Source: Oscillospiraceae bacterium (GTDB lineage Bacteria; Bacillota; Clostridia; Oscillospirales; Acutalibacteraceae). Taken from it: a stretch of DNA of 64,000 nucleotides. Position numbers and translations under genes: made by a program. Shown piece after piece: positions 24,202 through 32,615 of the stretch. The stretch spans positions 18,080 to 82,079 of the forward strand of contig JAISUW010000066.1 in NCBI GenBank assembly GCA_031271865.1. Direction: 5' to 3'. The notes under the pieces are model-generated. The model was given only the letters and a program-made list of their open reading frames with translations. It was not told the origin of the DNA and did no database searches. Positions within the stretch are counted from its first letter, which is position 1, and each line of letters starts with the position of its first letter.

Positions 24202-24801
24202 TTTCGTCATTTTCACGATTGTTCAGGCGGAAAAAAGCGGTTTTGTTGTGATTTTGCACAAATCTGTCGGATGCGTTTGGTTGATCGGGGGCGAGGTGCT
24301 TCTCATTGGGTTTCGTCATTTTCACGATTGTTCGAGGGTGTTTTCGGGGTTTTGTTGTGATTTTGCACAAAAAGAGGCTAGAAGTATGCGGCAAGCAGTT
24401 TGCTGGATTGGTTGGGTGGATACCGGCAGTGATTCCGTTTTTCAATTCAATGCAATAGGTGCGGGGGTGGTTGTGCGGTGAGGCAGTGAGACTGTGATTC
24501 AGTTTTTCAATTCCATGCAACCATGCCGTGGGGGGTTGTTCGTCATTTTCACGATTGTTCGAGGGTGTTTTCGGGGTTTTGTTGTGATTTTGCACAAAAA
24601 GAGGCTAGGAGTATGCGGCAAGCAGTTTGCTGGATTGGTTGGGTGGATACCGGCAGTGATTCCGTTTTTCAATTCAATGAATGGGGATGCGGATATGGTG
24701 CGGTAGGGTTTCAATTCGATGCAATGATATTGGGTAGTTCATTCGTCATTTTCACGATTGTTCGAGGGTGTTTTCGGGGTTTTGTTGTGATTTTGCACAA
24801 A
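24202..24801. repeat. Repeat array with four copies of a 61-bp element
   Basis: This 746-bp gap between the DUF4367-like gene and the old yellow enzyme gene holds four copies of a 61-bp element at 24202-24262, 24311-24371, 24538-24598 (first base uncertain by one) and 24741-24801. Each begins TTTCGTCATTTTCACGATTG and ends GTTGTGATTTTGCACAAA with a variable middle. Copies 2 and 3 are part of a longer direct duplication of about 140 bp with 227-bp offset, which continues through AGAGGCTAG to TTTTTCAATTCAATG. Two more copies of the 61-bp element lie at 50408-50468 and 63793-63853. Short ORFs here follow the repeat and are not convincing genes. Confidence 0.95.
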
Positions 24802-24866
24802 AGACAGGTGCTGCGGTTTTTTACGGCTTGCCGACACTTCATCGTTTGGTATATCCTTACAACTCC

Positions 24867-24894
24867 ATTATACTGATTTTTTCCGATTTGTCAA
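24867..24894 (-). promoter_or_regulatory. Minus-strand promoter reading through the 61-bp repeat array
   Basis: TTGACA (24889-24894), 16-bp spacer, TATAAT (24867-24872). Transcripts would cross the whole array before reaching the DUF4367-like gene at 24179, giving a leader of about 680 nt. Confidence 0.75.
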
Positions 24895-24925
24895 GGGGTT
24901 TTGCAAAATTCGGTAATTTTTTCTG

Positions 24926-26233
24926 TTACGTTCTATGAAGCACGTGTTCCTTATAATACGGCATGTATATCTCTGAATCACGTACCGGGCAGCCGGCGAC
25001 TGTCCCCGCCCGCATGAGCTGCGAACACTTCCCGCAGGCAAGACAGAGCTTCGAGGGGTTCAGCTCCCCGGCAAGCGCGTCTTTATAGAAATCGGGATAC
25101 GCAAATGCCATACGACCGAAGCCGGCAAAAGCGGCTTTCCCGGCACCGATAAAAGCGGCGGCGGCGTTTACTGCTTCCCCCCGCAAGTACGAGAACCCGG
25201 AAGCACAAATGGGCAGCTCCGGTACAGATTCTTGGATGACCGCAGCCGCATGGATTATCCGTTCCACGCCGACCTGCGGCGGCTCAATGGCGCGGTTTTG
25301 CGGTGTGTCCGCCGGGCGGTTGACGTTGGGATTGACATAGGGATTGCCGATGGTGATGTTCAATAGCGGCATTTGGTACTCTGTATGCAATTCCTGCGCC
25401 AACCGGATGGCTTCGGTGTAATCCGGCACGGGGATACCATAGGCATCGTCGGCGGAGTCGGCTGTCACCCCGAAACCATAGGGATAGGGAAAACCGTCAT
25501 ATGCATTCAGACGCGAGGTGACAATAAAATCACCGGATACGGATGCTTTTGCGGCGGTGATTGCATTCCGGTATAGACGCGTGCGGTTGGCAAAGCTCCC
25601 GCCATACGCTCCCGGGCGCTCATATGCGGAAAGCAGTTCGCTGAGCAGATACCGGTGGCATGCCTTTATGTCTACACCGTCAAAACCCGCTTGCTCCGCA
25701 AGCTTCGCTGCCGTGCCGAAGTCTTCTTCCAGCGATTTCAATTGGTCGTCAGATAGGATACAGTCTTCGGAAATGGGCGTCGACTCAAATAAGGGATTGT
25801 TATAAGCTATCAGCGGCGCCGGCTTGCCCTGCGGTTTGGAATACCGCCCGGAATGCGTCAGCTGCAGAATCAGCAGCGGCGCATAACCGTTCGTATGCAA
25901 ACACGCGACGCGGATTGCCATCGCGAGCGCTGCAAAAGCATCTACTGTACCATTGTGCAGCCACAACTGCCGCGGATTGGCTCGGGCTTCCGGACGTATG
26001 GCCGTTGCTTCCACCCAGACAACGCCCGCTCCCCCTTCGGCAAAACGTAAATAGCGGCGCAGGGTCAGTTCACCGGGGGCTCCCTCCGCAGTGCCGTCAC
26101 AGCCCTCCATGGGTTGGAAAAGAATGCGGTTCGGGACGATTTTCCTTCCGATTCGGTGGGGGGATTGAAGGGGGAGGAGGGTAGGTGGGTAGGAAATATT
26201 CGATGAAGTAAAGGAAGTGGATTGGGATACCAT
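24926..26233 (-). CDS. NADH:flavin oxidoreductase (old yellow enzyme family)
   Basis: A 435-residue FMN-dependent TIM-barrel oxidoreductase. The barrel begins VPNRILFQPMEGCDG and has GGAGVVWVEATAI, LQLTHSGRYS, GFDGVDIKACHRYLLSELLSAYERPGAYGG and GFGRMAFAYPDF. The C-terminus has CLACGKCSQLMRAGTVAGCPV, a four-cysteine cluster as in 4Fe-4S-containing 2,4-dienoyl-CoA reductase types. The second (FAD/NADH) half of those enzymes is missing, so electrons must come from a partner. AAAAGGAG precedes the ATG. The leader upstream is a tandem repeat array (26243-26488). Substrate unknown; enoate or aromatic reduction is typical. Confidence 0.9.
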   Translation of the reverse strand: MVSQSTSFTSSNISYPPTLLPLQSPHRIGRKIVPNRILFQPMEGCDGTAEGAPGELTLRRYLRFAEGGAGVVWVEATAIRPEARANPRQLWLHNGTVDAFAALAMAIRVACLHTNGYAPLLILQLTHSGRYSKPQGKPAPLIAYNNPLFESTPISEDCILSDDQLKSLEEDFGTAAKLAEQAGFDGVDIKACHRYLLSELLSAYERPGAYGGSFANRTRLYRNAITAAKASVSGDFIVTSRLNAYDGFPYPYGFGVTADSADDAYGIPVPDYTEAIRLAQELHTEYQMPLLNITIGNPYVNPNVNRPADTPQNRAIEPPQVGVERIIHAAAVIQESVPELPICASGFSYLRGEAVNAAAAFIGAGKAAFAGFGRMAFAYPDFYKDALAGELNPSKLCLACGKCSQLMRAGTVAGCPVRDSEIYMPYYKEHVLHRT

Positions 26234-26242
26234 GGTCGCTCC

Positions 26243-26488
26243 TTTTCGGTAGTGTTGTTTTGAGGACAGATAACCGGATGTCTTATATGCTCCTCATGAC
26301 TGGTTCGTTTCGGTTGTGTTGTTTTGAGGCAGACAACCGGAGGTCTTATATGCACCTCATGACTGGTTCGTTTCGGTAGTGTTGTTTTTGAGGCAGACAA
26401 CCGGAGGTCTTATATGCACCTCATGGCTGGTTCGTTTCGGTAGTGTTGTTTTTGAGGCAGACAACCGGAGGTCAAATATGCACGTCGT
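26243..26488 (-). repeat. 64-bp tandem repeat array upstream of the old yellow enzyme gene
   Basis: Four copies with a 63-64 bp period (CGGTWGTGTTGTTTT cores at 26247, 26311, 26374 and 26438). In gene orientation a unit runs CATGAGGTGCATATAAG, ACCTCCGGTTGTCTGCC, TCAAAAACAACACTACCG, AAACGAACCAGT, and can fold via GAGGT/ACCTC. The copy nearest the gene overlaps its ribosome binding site (CCGAAAAGGAG), so the array may be duplicated leader sequence. A 336-base ORF on the minus strand crosses the copies but has no support as a gene. Confidence 0.9.
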
Positions 26489-26555
26489 TGTGCATATATA
26501 CATCGATATCGACGTCGAGGTCGATATCGACATCCCCCTCTTTCGCACGCTAAAG
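26489..26555. repeat. 67-bp palindromic dispersed repeat, copy B
   Basis: Begins TGTGCATATATAC, has the inverted repeat CGATATCGAC/GTCGATATCG around GTCGAG, then CATCCC, TCTTT and ends CGCTAAAG. Same length and order of blocks as copy A at 7963-8029. It abuts the 64-bp tandem array. Confidence 0.8.
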
Positions 26556-26655
26556 AAACCATACGAATAGCGCGTTTCAACCGATTGATTCTATAATCGA
26601 ATTATACACAAACAACTGTATATATTCATCAGTCAAAACCAATCACAGATATGGT

Positions 26656-26931
26656 TTACTCTGCTTCGTCGGTCGGGAATTCCTTGATGACCGTGTAAGT
26701 CGTTTGCAGCTTGCTGTTCTTCTTTCCCACCAAGATGTTTTCCGCATTTTCCCGTGCCCACTCTATATAGAGTTCGCCCAACCGCGTTCTCGTTCGTTGC
26801 GACAGTGAATTCCAAAGATCGAGCGAGAAAAGATTCTGCAATACATAGACGTGCTGAAGTGGGACAGCTTTGGTTTGGTCGACGGCCATGGAAAGGTAAA
26901 TTGTGGAGGATTGGGTTGTGTTGTCAGTCAT
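26656..26931 (-). CDS. Small DUF1413-like protein
   Basis: A 91-residue soluble protein. The stretch HVYVLQNLFSLDLWNSLSQR and TRLGELYIEWARENAENI followed by GKKNSKLQTTY has the pattern of DUF1413 proteins (leucine-rich start, tryptophan, 'RxxLGxLF', then a GKTSxNQxxY-like end). The family's function is unknown, though some members look like small nucleic-acid-linked or toxin-related proteins. AGAGG precedes the ATG. It stands alone between repeats and metG. Confidence 0.65.
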   Translation of the reverse strand: MTDNTTQSSTIYLSMAVDQTKAVPLQHVYVLQNLFSLDLWNSLSQRTRTRLGELYIEWARENAENILVGKKNSKLQTTYTVIKEFPTDEAE

Positions 26932-27059
26932 AGGTAAACCTCTGTCTGTAATAGTTTCGATTGTAACAACAACTTACGTTATACAAAGCAGAGGCATATA
27001 CGGACAATTTTAGTAAACAAGACAAAAAATTTGACTGCACTGGGCCGGATGGCTGTTCT

Positions 27060-28547
27060 TTATACCGTCAAGCGCGCAAACAACGGCTCCGGCTTTTCCG
27101 TCACTTTGTCCGCCCCAAGCTGTGCTTTGATTTTTTCAGCGGTTTCGGGCATAGCGGGGGTATACAAATCGGCGAGGGTATCAATGACGGAAAGCAAGTG
27201 GTTTATAACGGTCGTCAGTCGCGTTTGTTTCAGCGTTTCGTCTTTGGCGATTGCCCACGGTGTGGTTTCGTCAATGTATTTATTGGCACGCTTGGCGAGT
27301 TCCCGTACAGCGGACATGGCTTCCTGCAGGAGATACGCATCCATCTTGGCATTGAAGAGCTTCACGGTTTCATCGCGGACAGCGAACAAATCCGCATCTA
27401 CGGCTTCTATGCTGCCCGGTGCAGGCTTTACGCCGCCGAAGTACTTGTTGCACATCGCAAGGGTACGGTTGACTAGATTGCCCAAGGTATTGGCTAAGTC
27501 GGCGTTATAAAGCTCGTAAACCTGCTTTTGCGTGATGGAACCGTCCTGCGCATAGGGGGTGGTAGCAAGCAGATAGTAGCGCACGGCATCTACGCCGATT
27601 TCTTGCGCCAAGTCTTCCGCATAGATGACATTGCCGGTGGTCTTGCTCATCTTCGATTCCCCGAAGAGCACCCATGGGTGCGCCAGAATCTGCTTCGGTA
27701 TCGGCTCCCCCAGCGCATGGAGCATGATGGGCCAGTAGATGGCATGGAAGCGCGCTATATCCTTACCGATGACGTGCAAATCCGCCGGCCAATACTTGCG
27801 GTAGTCGTCGGAATTCTCCTCCGTATTATAACCGAGTGCCGTGATATAGTTGGAGAGCGCGTCTATCCAAATCCAGATGACATGGTCGGGGGCTTCCCGG
27901 ACAGGGATGCCCCACTTGACAGAAGTGCGGCTGATGCAGATGTCCAGCACACCGCTTTTAATGATGCTGTTCATCATCTCGTTCATGCGGCTTTTCGGGA
28001 GGAGAAAGTCCGGGTTTTCTGCAAACAGATTCTCAATCCACTCTTGGTATTTCGAGAGCCGCAGGAAATAACCGTCCTCCTTGAGGATATGCACCTCCCG
28101 ACCGCAGAGCGGACACTTGCCATCGTCGAGCTGCGTTTGCGTAAGGTGTTCCTCGCAGGGGGTACAATAATACCCCTCGTAGGTTCCGAGATATATGTCC
28201 CCTTGGTTATAAAGCTTCGTGAAAATTTTCTGCACTGCGGTTTCATGGTAATCATCCGTCGTGCGGATAAAGCGGTCATAGGAGATGCGCAGCACATCGC
28301 AGCCTTTGCGTATGACATCAGCCAAACCGTCAACATAAGCTTTCGGTGCCACACCGGCCTTTTTGGCATAGGATTCAATCTTTTCTCCGTGTTCATCCGT
28401 ACCCGTGCAGAAATCCACATCATAGCCCTGCATTCGCTTGTACCGTGCAATGGCATCGGCGCAAACGTGGTCATAGTAATTCCCGATATGCGGCCTGGAA
28501 CTGGTGGAGGGAATCGCTGTAGTGATGTAGAATTTCTTTGCAGACAT
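27060..28547 (-). CDS. metG: Methionyl-tRNA synthetase
   Basis: A 495-residue class I synthetase that charges tRNA-Met. HIGN is in RPHIGNYYDHVCAD, the KMSKS loop is SKMSKTTGNV, and the zinc-binding insert has CTPCEEH...CPLCGRE. The start at 28547 follows AAAGGAG; an in-frame start at 28607 falls beside the promoter. The protein ends soon after the anticodon-binding helix bundle and has no C-terminal EMAP/Trbp111-like tRNA-binding domain, so it resembles the shorter monomeric form. The leader holds an imperfect hairpin (AATGCAG paired with CTGCATT, about 28575-28607) but no T-box features. Confidence 0.96.
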   Translation of the reverse strand: MSAKKFYITTAIPSTSSRPHIGNYYDHVCADAIARYKRMQGYDVDFCTGTDEHGEKIESYAKKAGVAPKAYVDGLADVIRKGCDVLRISYDRFIRTTDDYHETAVQKIFTKLYNQGDIYLGTYEGYYCTPCEEHLTQTQLDDGKCPLCGREVHILKEDGYFLRLSKYQEWIENLFAENPDFLLPKSRMNEMMNSIIKSGVLDICISRTSVKWGIPVREAPDHVIWIWIDALSNYITALGYNTEENSDDYRKYWPADLHVIGKDIARFHAIYWPIMLHALGEPIPKQILAHPWVLFGESKMSKTTGNVIYAEDLAQEIGVDAVRYYLLATTPYAQDGSITQKQVYELYNADLANTLGNLVNRTLAMCNKYFGGVKPAPGSIEAVDADLFAVRDETVKLFNAKMDAYLLQEAMSAVRELAKRANKYIDETTPWAIAKDETLKQTRLTTVINHLLSVIDTLADLYTPAMPETAEKIKAQLGADKVTEKPEPLFARLTV

Positions 28548-28608
28548 GGTCTTACTCCTTTGGGTTAGATTGCATAAAATGCAGGCGGGTTTTATCGCCG
28601 TCTGCATT

Positions 28609-28637
28609 ATTATAGACTATTTTCCGTGGTTTGTCAA
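28609..28637 (-). promoter_or_regulatory. metG promoter
   Basis: TTGACA (28632-28637), 17-bp spacer, TATAAT (28609-28614) on the minus strand, about 60 bp before the start codon. Confidence 0.85.
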
Positions 28638-28683
28638 GGGTTTGGATAGGTTTTGCCGTTGTGTTTTGCAATCATGCTCATAA

Positions 28684-29613
28684 TCAATCCTTGCCTGCCG
28701 CTGTAACGGTTACAGTACTTCCGTCGGAAACAGCTGTAATCGTCCCTTGCAAATCCGTTCGGAAAATCTGTATATTCCGTGCCTGCAAAGCAGAAATGGT
28801 AGAAGGGGAGGGATGCCCATACTTATTATTCAACCCGCAGCTGATGACGGCATACGTGGGGTTCACGGCATTCAGGAAATCGGCGCAGGAACTGGAGTCA
28901 CTTCCGTGATGCCCCACTTTGAGAACAGTCGCTTGGATATTGAATCCCTTGGATAGGATTTCCTCCTCGGAGAGTTTCTCCGCATCCCCTGTGAACAGAA
29001 AAGATGTGGTGCCATAAGCAATCCGAAGAACAGCCGAATAATTGTTCAGGTCACTGTACTTTTCCGCATTCGGTGCCACATATTCCGCCGTCAGGTTTCC
29101 GTCATTGAACAGCTCCATCCCTCCTGTGACGTACTGCACTTTCAGGTTCTGCGCTTGGGCTGCAGAAATCAGGTTTTTATATACGGCTGTGTTTTGCGTT
29201 GCATTGGGCATATAAAGATTCTCTACCGGATAGGTATTCAGAACCTCCGCCATGCCGCCGATATGGTCTTCGTGCGGATGCGTGGCGATGACATAATCCA
29301 ACGCCGTCACATTGTATTGTTTCAGTACCGCAATCACATTGTCTGCTTCTTCCGGCTCCCCGGCATCGATGAGAATGGTATCGCCGTTGGGCAGCCGGAT
29401 AAACTCGCTGTCGCCTTGTCCTACATCGATGTACACTGCAGTTAAAGGTTGCTGACTTTGCGATGCCGTTTGCTGTGCTGTATCGGACGTACTCGGTGCT
29501 GCCACGGCAGCTGCCACGGCAGCCGATACAATTGCGCCGATGGCTGCCAGGCGCTTCTTCAGTTTAGATGTTTTGGGGATTGCGGTTTGCGGTTTCACGG
29601 TTTTACTTCCCAT
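28684..29613 (-). CDS. Secreted ComEC/Rec2-like metallo-beta-lactamase-fold hydrolase
   Basis: A 309-residue protein whose ATG at 29613 follows AAAGGAG. A basic N-terminus and hydrophobic Ala/Val segment (about 20-42) serve as signal or anchor. The rest matches the soluble beta-lactamase-like domain of ComEC: YIDVGQGDSEFI, DAGEPE, ATHPHEDHIGG (metal ligands), FLFTGDAE and KVGHHGSDSS. Free-standing versions are thought to be extracellular nucleases or phosphodiesterases. It is full length for this class and lies upstream of metG on the same strand with its own space. Confidence 0.9.
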   Translation of the reverse strand: MGSKTVKPQTAIPKTSKLKKRLAAIGAIVSAAVAAAVAAPSTSDTAQQTASQSQQPLTAVYIDVGQGDSEFIRLPNGDTILIDAGEPEEADNVIAVLKQYNVTALDYVIATHPHEDHIGGMAEVLNTYPVENLYMPNATQNTAVYKNLISAAQAQNLKVQYVTGGMELFNDGNLTAEYVAPNAEKYSDLNNYSAVLRIAYGTTSFLFTGDAEKLSEEEILSKGFNIQATVLKVGHHGSDSSSCADFLNAVNPTYAVISCGLNNKYGHPSPSTISALQARNIQIFRTDLQGTITAVSDGSTVTVTAAGKD

Positions 29614-29732
29614 GGCTGTTGACTCCTTTGTTTTTGGAATAGGCTTGTACCATTCAATATATGCAAAAGCTCCAAAATCCGACAATCTTCGCCGAATACT
29701 GCAATAATTTCCCAAAAATACGAAGTTCCTTA

Positions 29733-29761
29733 TTGACTTTCATCCGCAAATGTGCTATGAT
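29733..29761 (+). promoter_or_regulatory. thrS promoter
   Basis: TTGACT (29733-29738), 17-bp spacer ending TGC, TATGAT (29756-29761), 32 bp before the ATG. The short leader leaves no room for a T-box. Confidence 0.75.
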
Positions 29762-29792
29762 ATTGTAAATCAATAAATCGGGGGGTATATAT

Positions 29793-31556
29793 ATGGCTGA
29801 TTTGCAAGCAATCCGGCATACGGCATCCCACATTCTCGCGCAAGCTGTGAAACGGCTTTTCCCGGCAGCGAAACTCGCCATCGGACCTGCCATTGAGAGC
29901 GGCTTCTACTACGACTTTGATGTCGAGACGCCGTTTACCGGCGAGGACTTGGAAAAAATCACAACCGAAATGAAAAAAATCGTCAAAGAAAACCTCCCGC
30001 TGGAGCAGTTCGACTTGGAAGCTGCCGCAGCTCTGGAGCTTGTCGCTTCATGGGACGAACCTTACAAGCTGGAGTTGGCACACGAACACGCCGATAAAGG
30101 GGAAGTCCTGTCTTTCTATAAGCAGGGCGACTTCACCGACCTCTGCGCCGGACCGCACGTCCCGCGCACCGGAAATGCCAAGCACTTCAAATTGCTTTCC
30201 GCAACAGGTGCGTATTGGCGGGGCGACAGCTCAAAGAAGATGCTGCAACGTATCTACGGAACGGCTTTCCCCACCAAAGACGAGCTGGAAAGCTACCTCA
30301 CAGCCCAAGAGGAAGCCCGCAAGCGCGACCACAACAAAATCGGTCGCGAGTTGGAATACTTTACAACGGTAGATATGATCGGTCAAGGCTTGCCCATTCT
30401 CCTGCCGAAAGGCACCGTTGTTACGCGTGTTCTGCGCCGATTTGTGGAGGATGAGGAAGAGAAGCGCGGCTATTTGCAGACGATGACCCCCTTAATGGCC
30501 AAGCGCGAATTGTATAAAGTCAGCGGCCACTGGGATCACTACCGCGATGGTATGTTTGTCTTAGGTGACCCGGATAAATTTGAGGATCCGCAAGAAGAGA
30601 TTTTTGCCCTACGCCCCATGACCTGCCCTTTCCAGTTCATGGCCTACTTGAATAAGCAACGCAGTTACCGCGACTTACCGCTGCGTTACAACGAGACATC
30701 TACCCTCTTCCGCAACGAAAGTTCCGGCGAGATGCATGGGCTGATTCGTGTCCGGCAGTTCACAATCAGCGAAGGGCACTTGGCCTGCACGCCCGACCAA
30801 CTTGAGGCAGAGTTCAATGACTGCGTAAGTCTGGCAAAGTATATGCTGGAAACCGTGGGTCTGGATGAGGATGTCAGCTACCGCTTCTCAAAGTGGGATC
30901 CGAACAATACCGAGAAATACATCGGCGATGCCGCTCAATGGGAAGCAGTACAAAATACCATGCGTACGATTCTGGATGACATCGGCATTGATTATACGGA
31001 AGAGGACGGTGAGGCCGCTTTCTACGGACCCAAGCTGGACATACAAATCCGCAATGTGTTCGGCAAAGAAGATACTCTAATCACCATCCAGATTGACTTC
31101 TTGCTGGCGGAACGCTTTGGCATGACATATGTGGATTCTGACGGTTCGAAGAAGTATCCCTATGTCATCCACCGCACCTCTATCGGCTGCTATGAGCGCA
31201 CATTGGCGCTGCTTATTGAAAAGTACGCCGGTGCGTTGCCCACTTGGTTGGCTCCCGAACAGGTGCGTGTGCTGCCTATCAGCGACCGCCACCAAACCCG
31301 TGCAGGCGAAATTCTTTCCGTCCTGCGGGAGAACGGCATCCGTGCCACGGCAGATAACCGCGCCGAAAAAATAGGATACAAAATCCGCGAAGCGCAGAAT
31401 GAAAAACTGCCCTATATGCTCCTTGTCGGTGACAAGGAGGTCGAGGACGGCTCCGTCAGTGTTCGGCACCGCACGGCGGGTGATACCGGCGCACAGTCCT
31501 TGGACGATTTCCTCGCGAAAGTCAAAACGGAAATAGCCACCCGCGCCAAATACTAA
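29793..31556 (+). CDS. thrS: Threonyl-tRNA synthetase lacking the TGS domain
   Basis: A 587-residue class II synthetase. It starts directly with the N2 editing domain (HTASHILAQAVKRLFP, the HxxxH metal motif, followed by CAGPHVPRTG) and continues into the catalytic core (MTCPFQFMAYLNK, RNESSGEMHGLIRVRQFT, YGPKLDIQIRN, HRTSIGCYERTLALLIEKYAG) and the anticodon-binding domain (VRVLPISDRH to the end). The usual N-terminal TGS domain of about 60 residues is missing; the nearby promoter and GGGGGG ribosome binding site show that this is the real start, not a truncation. Such short forms exist in some Clostridia. Confidence 0.96.
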   Translation: MADLQAIRHTASHILAQAVKRLFPAAKLAIGPAIESGFYYDFDVETPFTGEDLEKITTEMKKIVKENLPLEQFDLEAAAALELVASWDEPYKLELAHEHADKGEVLSFYKQGDFTDLCAGPHVPRTGNAKHFKLLSATGAYWRGDSSKKMLQRIYGTAFPTKDELESYLTAQEEARKRDHNKIGRELEYFTTVDMIGQGLPILLPKGTVVTRVLRRFVEDEEEKRGYLQTMTPLMAKRELYKVSGHWDHYRDGMFVLGDPDKFEDPQEEIFALRPMTCPFQFMAYLNKQRSYRDLPLRYNETSTLFRNESSGEMHGLIRVRQFTISEGHLACTPDQLEAEFNDCVSLAKYMLETVGLDEDVSYRFSKWDPNNTEKYIGDAAQWEAVQNTMRTILDDIGIDYTEEDGEAAFYGPKLDIQIRNVFGKEDTLITIQIDFLLAERFGMTYVDSDGSKKYPYVIHRTSIGCYERTLALLIEKYAGALPTWLAPEQVRVLPISDRHQTRAGEILSVLRENGIRATADNRAEKIGYKIREAQNEKLPYMLLVGDKEVEDGSVSVRHRTAGDTGAQSLDDFLAKVKTEIATRAKY

Positions 31557-31563
31557 ACGAAGA

Positions 31564-31594
31564 AGAGGCACACCTCCTTGTGGGGTGTGCCTCT
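31564..31594 (+). terminator. Hairpin after thrS
   Basis: An 11-bp perfect stem (AGAGGCACACC with its complement) and 9-nt loop directly after the thrS stop. There is no T-run, so it may be a weak terminator or RNA-stability hairpin before the next gene. Confidence 0.6.
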
Positions 31595-31625
31595 GATTAT
31601 AGCATTGACAAAGGAGTATACCCAC

Positions 31626-32315
31626 ATGAAAATCCGCTGGATAGCACAAGGCGGCTATGAAATGGACATTCACGGCAAACAGGTTCTGCTTGACCCTTAC
31701 CTCTCCGACATCTGCGAACGTGTAGAGAATGCTCCCCGCATGGTTCCGGCACCCATCGCCCCCTGCGAATGCCATCCCGATTATATGCTCGTGACGCATG
31801 ACCACATGGATCACCTCGACCCGGATTTGGCAGAGGTCATGGACACCTCGAACGTGGCCTTTATCTGTCCGCAGGAGGTATATGATCACCTGCGCAAACT
31901 CAATCCAAACGTCGTCCCCGAGCAAGTGCGTTGCGTCCAAGCCGGAGATATTGTAGAATGCGATGGCTTCACTGTCACTGCTGCCTTTGCCGAACATACG
32001 CCCCAAGCTGTGGGCTATGTCCTCGAAATACAGGGTAAACGGTACTACTTCACCGGTGATACGCTCTATAGTGAAAAAGTCGGTGCCGATGTCAACGCAG
32101 ATGTCATCTTTTGCTGCATCAACGGCCGCGCCGGTAATATGTCCGCAGACGAAGCCGTGCAGGTCGCCCTGCGTTCCGGTGCCTCCCTCGCTATCCCCAA
32201 CCACTATGGCCTCTTCCAATGGAATACGGCCAATCCCCTCAGTTTTACTGCCCCTGCCCAAGCTGCAGGGTTGAATACGCTGGTTCTGGATCATGCGGTG
32301 TGGGTGGAGGTTTAG
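31626..32315 (+). CDS. UlaG-like metallo-beta-lactamase-fold hydrolase
   Basis: A 229-residue cytosolic metallohydrolase of the UlaG / UPF0173 type. Motifs are the first zinc site VTHDHMDHLDPD, AAFAEHTPQAVGYVLE and YYFTGDTLYSE, and a C-terminal PNHYGLFQWN histidine. UlaG opens L-ascorbate-6-phosphate lactone, but this group covers many lactonases and phosphodiesterases, so the substrate is open. The ATG at 31626 follows AAAGGAG. Its TAG stop lies inside a GTTGA/GTTTA repeat. Confidence 0.85.
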   Translation: MKIRWIAQGGYEMDIHGKQVLLDPYLSDICERVENAPRMVPAPIAPCECHPDYMLVTHDHMDHLDPDLAEVMDTSNVAFICPQEVYDHLRKLNPNVVPEQVRCVQAGDIVECDGFTVTAAFAEHTPQAVGYVLEIQGKRYYFTGDTLYSEKVGADVNADVIFCCINGRAGNMSADEAVQVALRSGASLAIPNHYGLFQWNTANPLSFTAPAQAAGLNTLVLDHAVWVEV

Positions 32316-32387
32316 TTTAGTTGAGTTGAGTTGAGTTGAGTTGAGTTTAGCTGAGTTGAGTTTTGTTGAACTGAGCTCAACTCAACT
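32311..32387. repeat. GTTGA/GTTTA pentamer array
   Basis: About 77 bp built from GTTTA and GTTGA pentamers, five GTTGA in a row at 32330-32354, ending in a dyad with arms AGTTGAGTT and AACTCAACT. The UlaG-like stop codon (32313-32315) is part of it. The following stretch to 32615 is AT-rich and holds no gene that I can support; an isolated TATAAT at 32553 lacks a -35 box. Confidence 0.85.
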
Positions 32388-32615
32388 TCTCCACAATTTC
32401 AACAGCTAAAGCAACAATGAGGTACCAACTACACTTTGCTAAAGCGCTCATACCCATTGATCTGCAAGCGATTCGCTCATCAATCCACATTGGAACGAAA
32501 GTGAAACTAAGCATAACAACCAAAATTATCTGTGGAAAACTGTAAAATACTGTATAATTGAGTCAAAAGATAACGCATTTATTTTTTAGGACACGCACAT
32601 AAAACTTTCTGAATT

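Noticed and set aside
24202..24801. Possible CRISPR array
   Set aside because: The repeated 61-bp units have irregular spacing, partly duplicated intervening sequence and no cas genes nearby; middle parts of the unit vary while ends are fixed, unlike CRISPR repeats.
26065..26400. Minus-strand ORF coding Lys/Thr/His-rich repeats across the 64-bp array
   Set aside because: The peptide repeats only reflect the DNA repeat, the frame shifts between copies (63 versus 64 bp), and it overlaps the start of the old yellow enzyme gene.
28548..28608. T-box or SAM riboswitch in the metG leader
   Set aside because: The leader is only about 60 nt, with one imperfect hairpin and no T-box sequence or S-box core.
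32553..32558. Isolated TATAAT as a second promoter for the ERG2-like gene
   Set aside because: No -35 match at 16-18 bp and it is 160 bp upstream; the -10 at 32665 with flanking operator-like sites is a better candidate.
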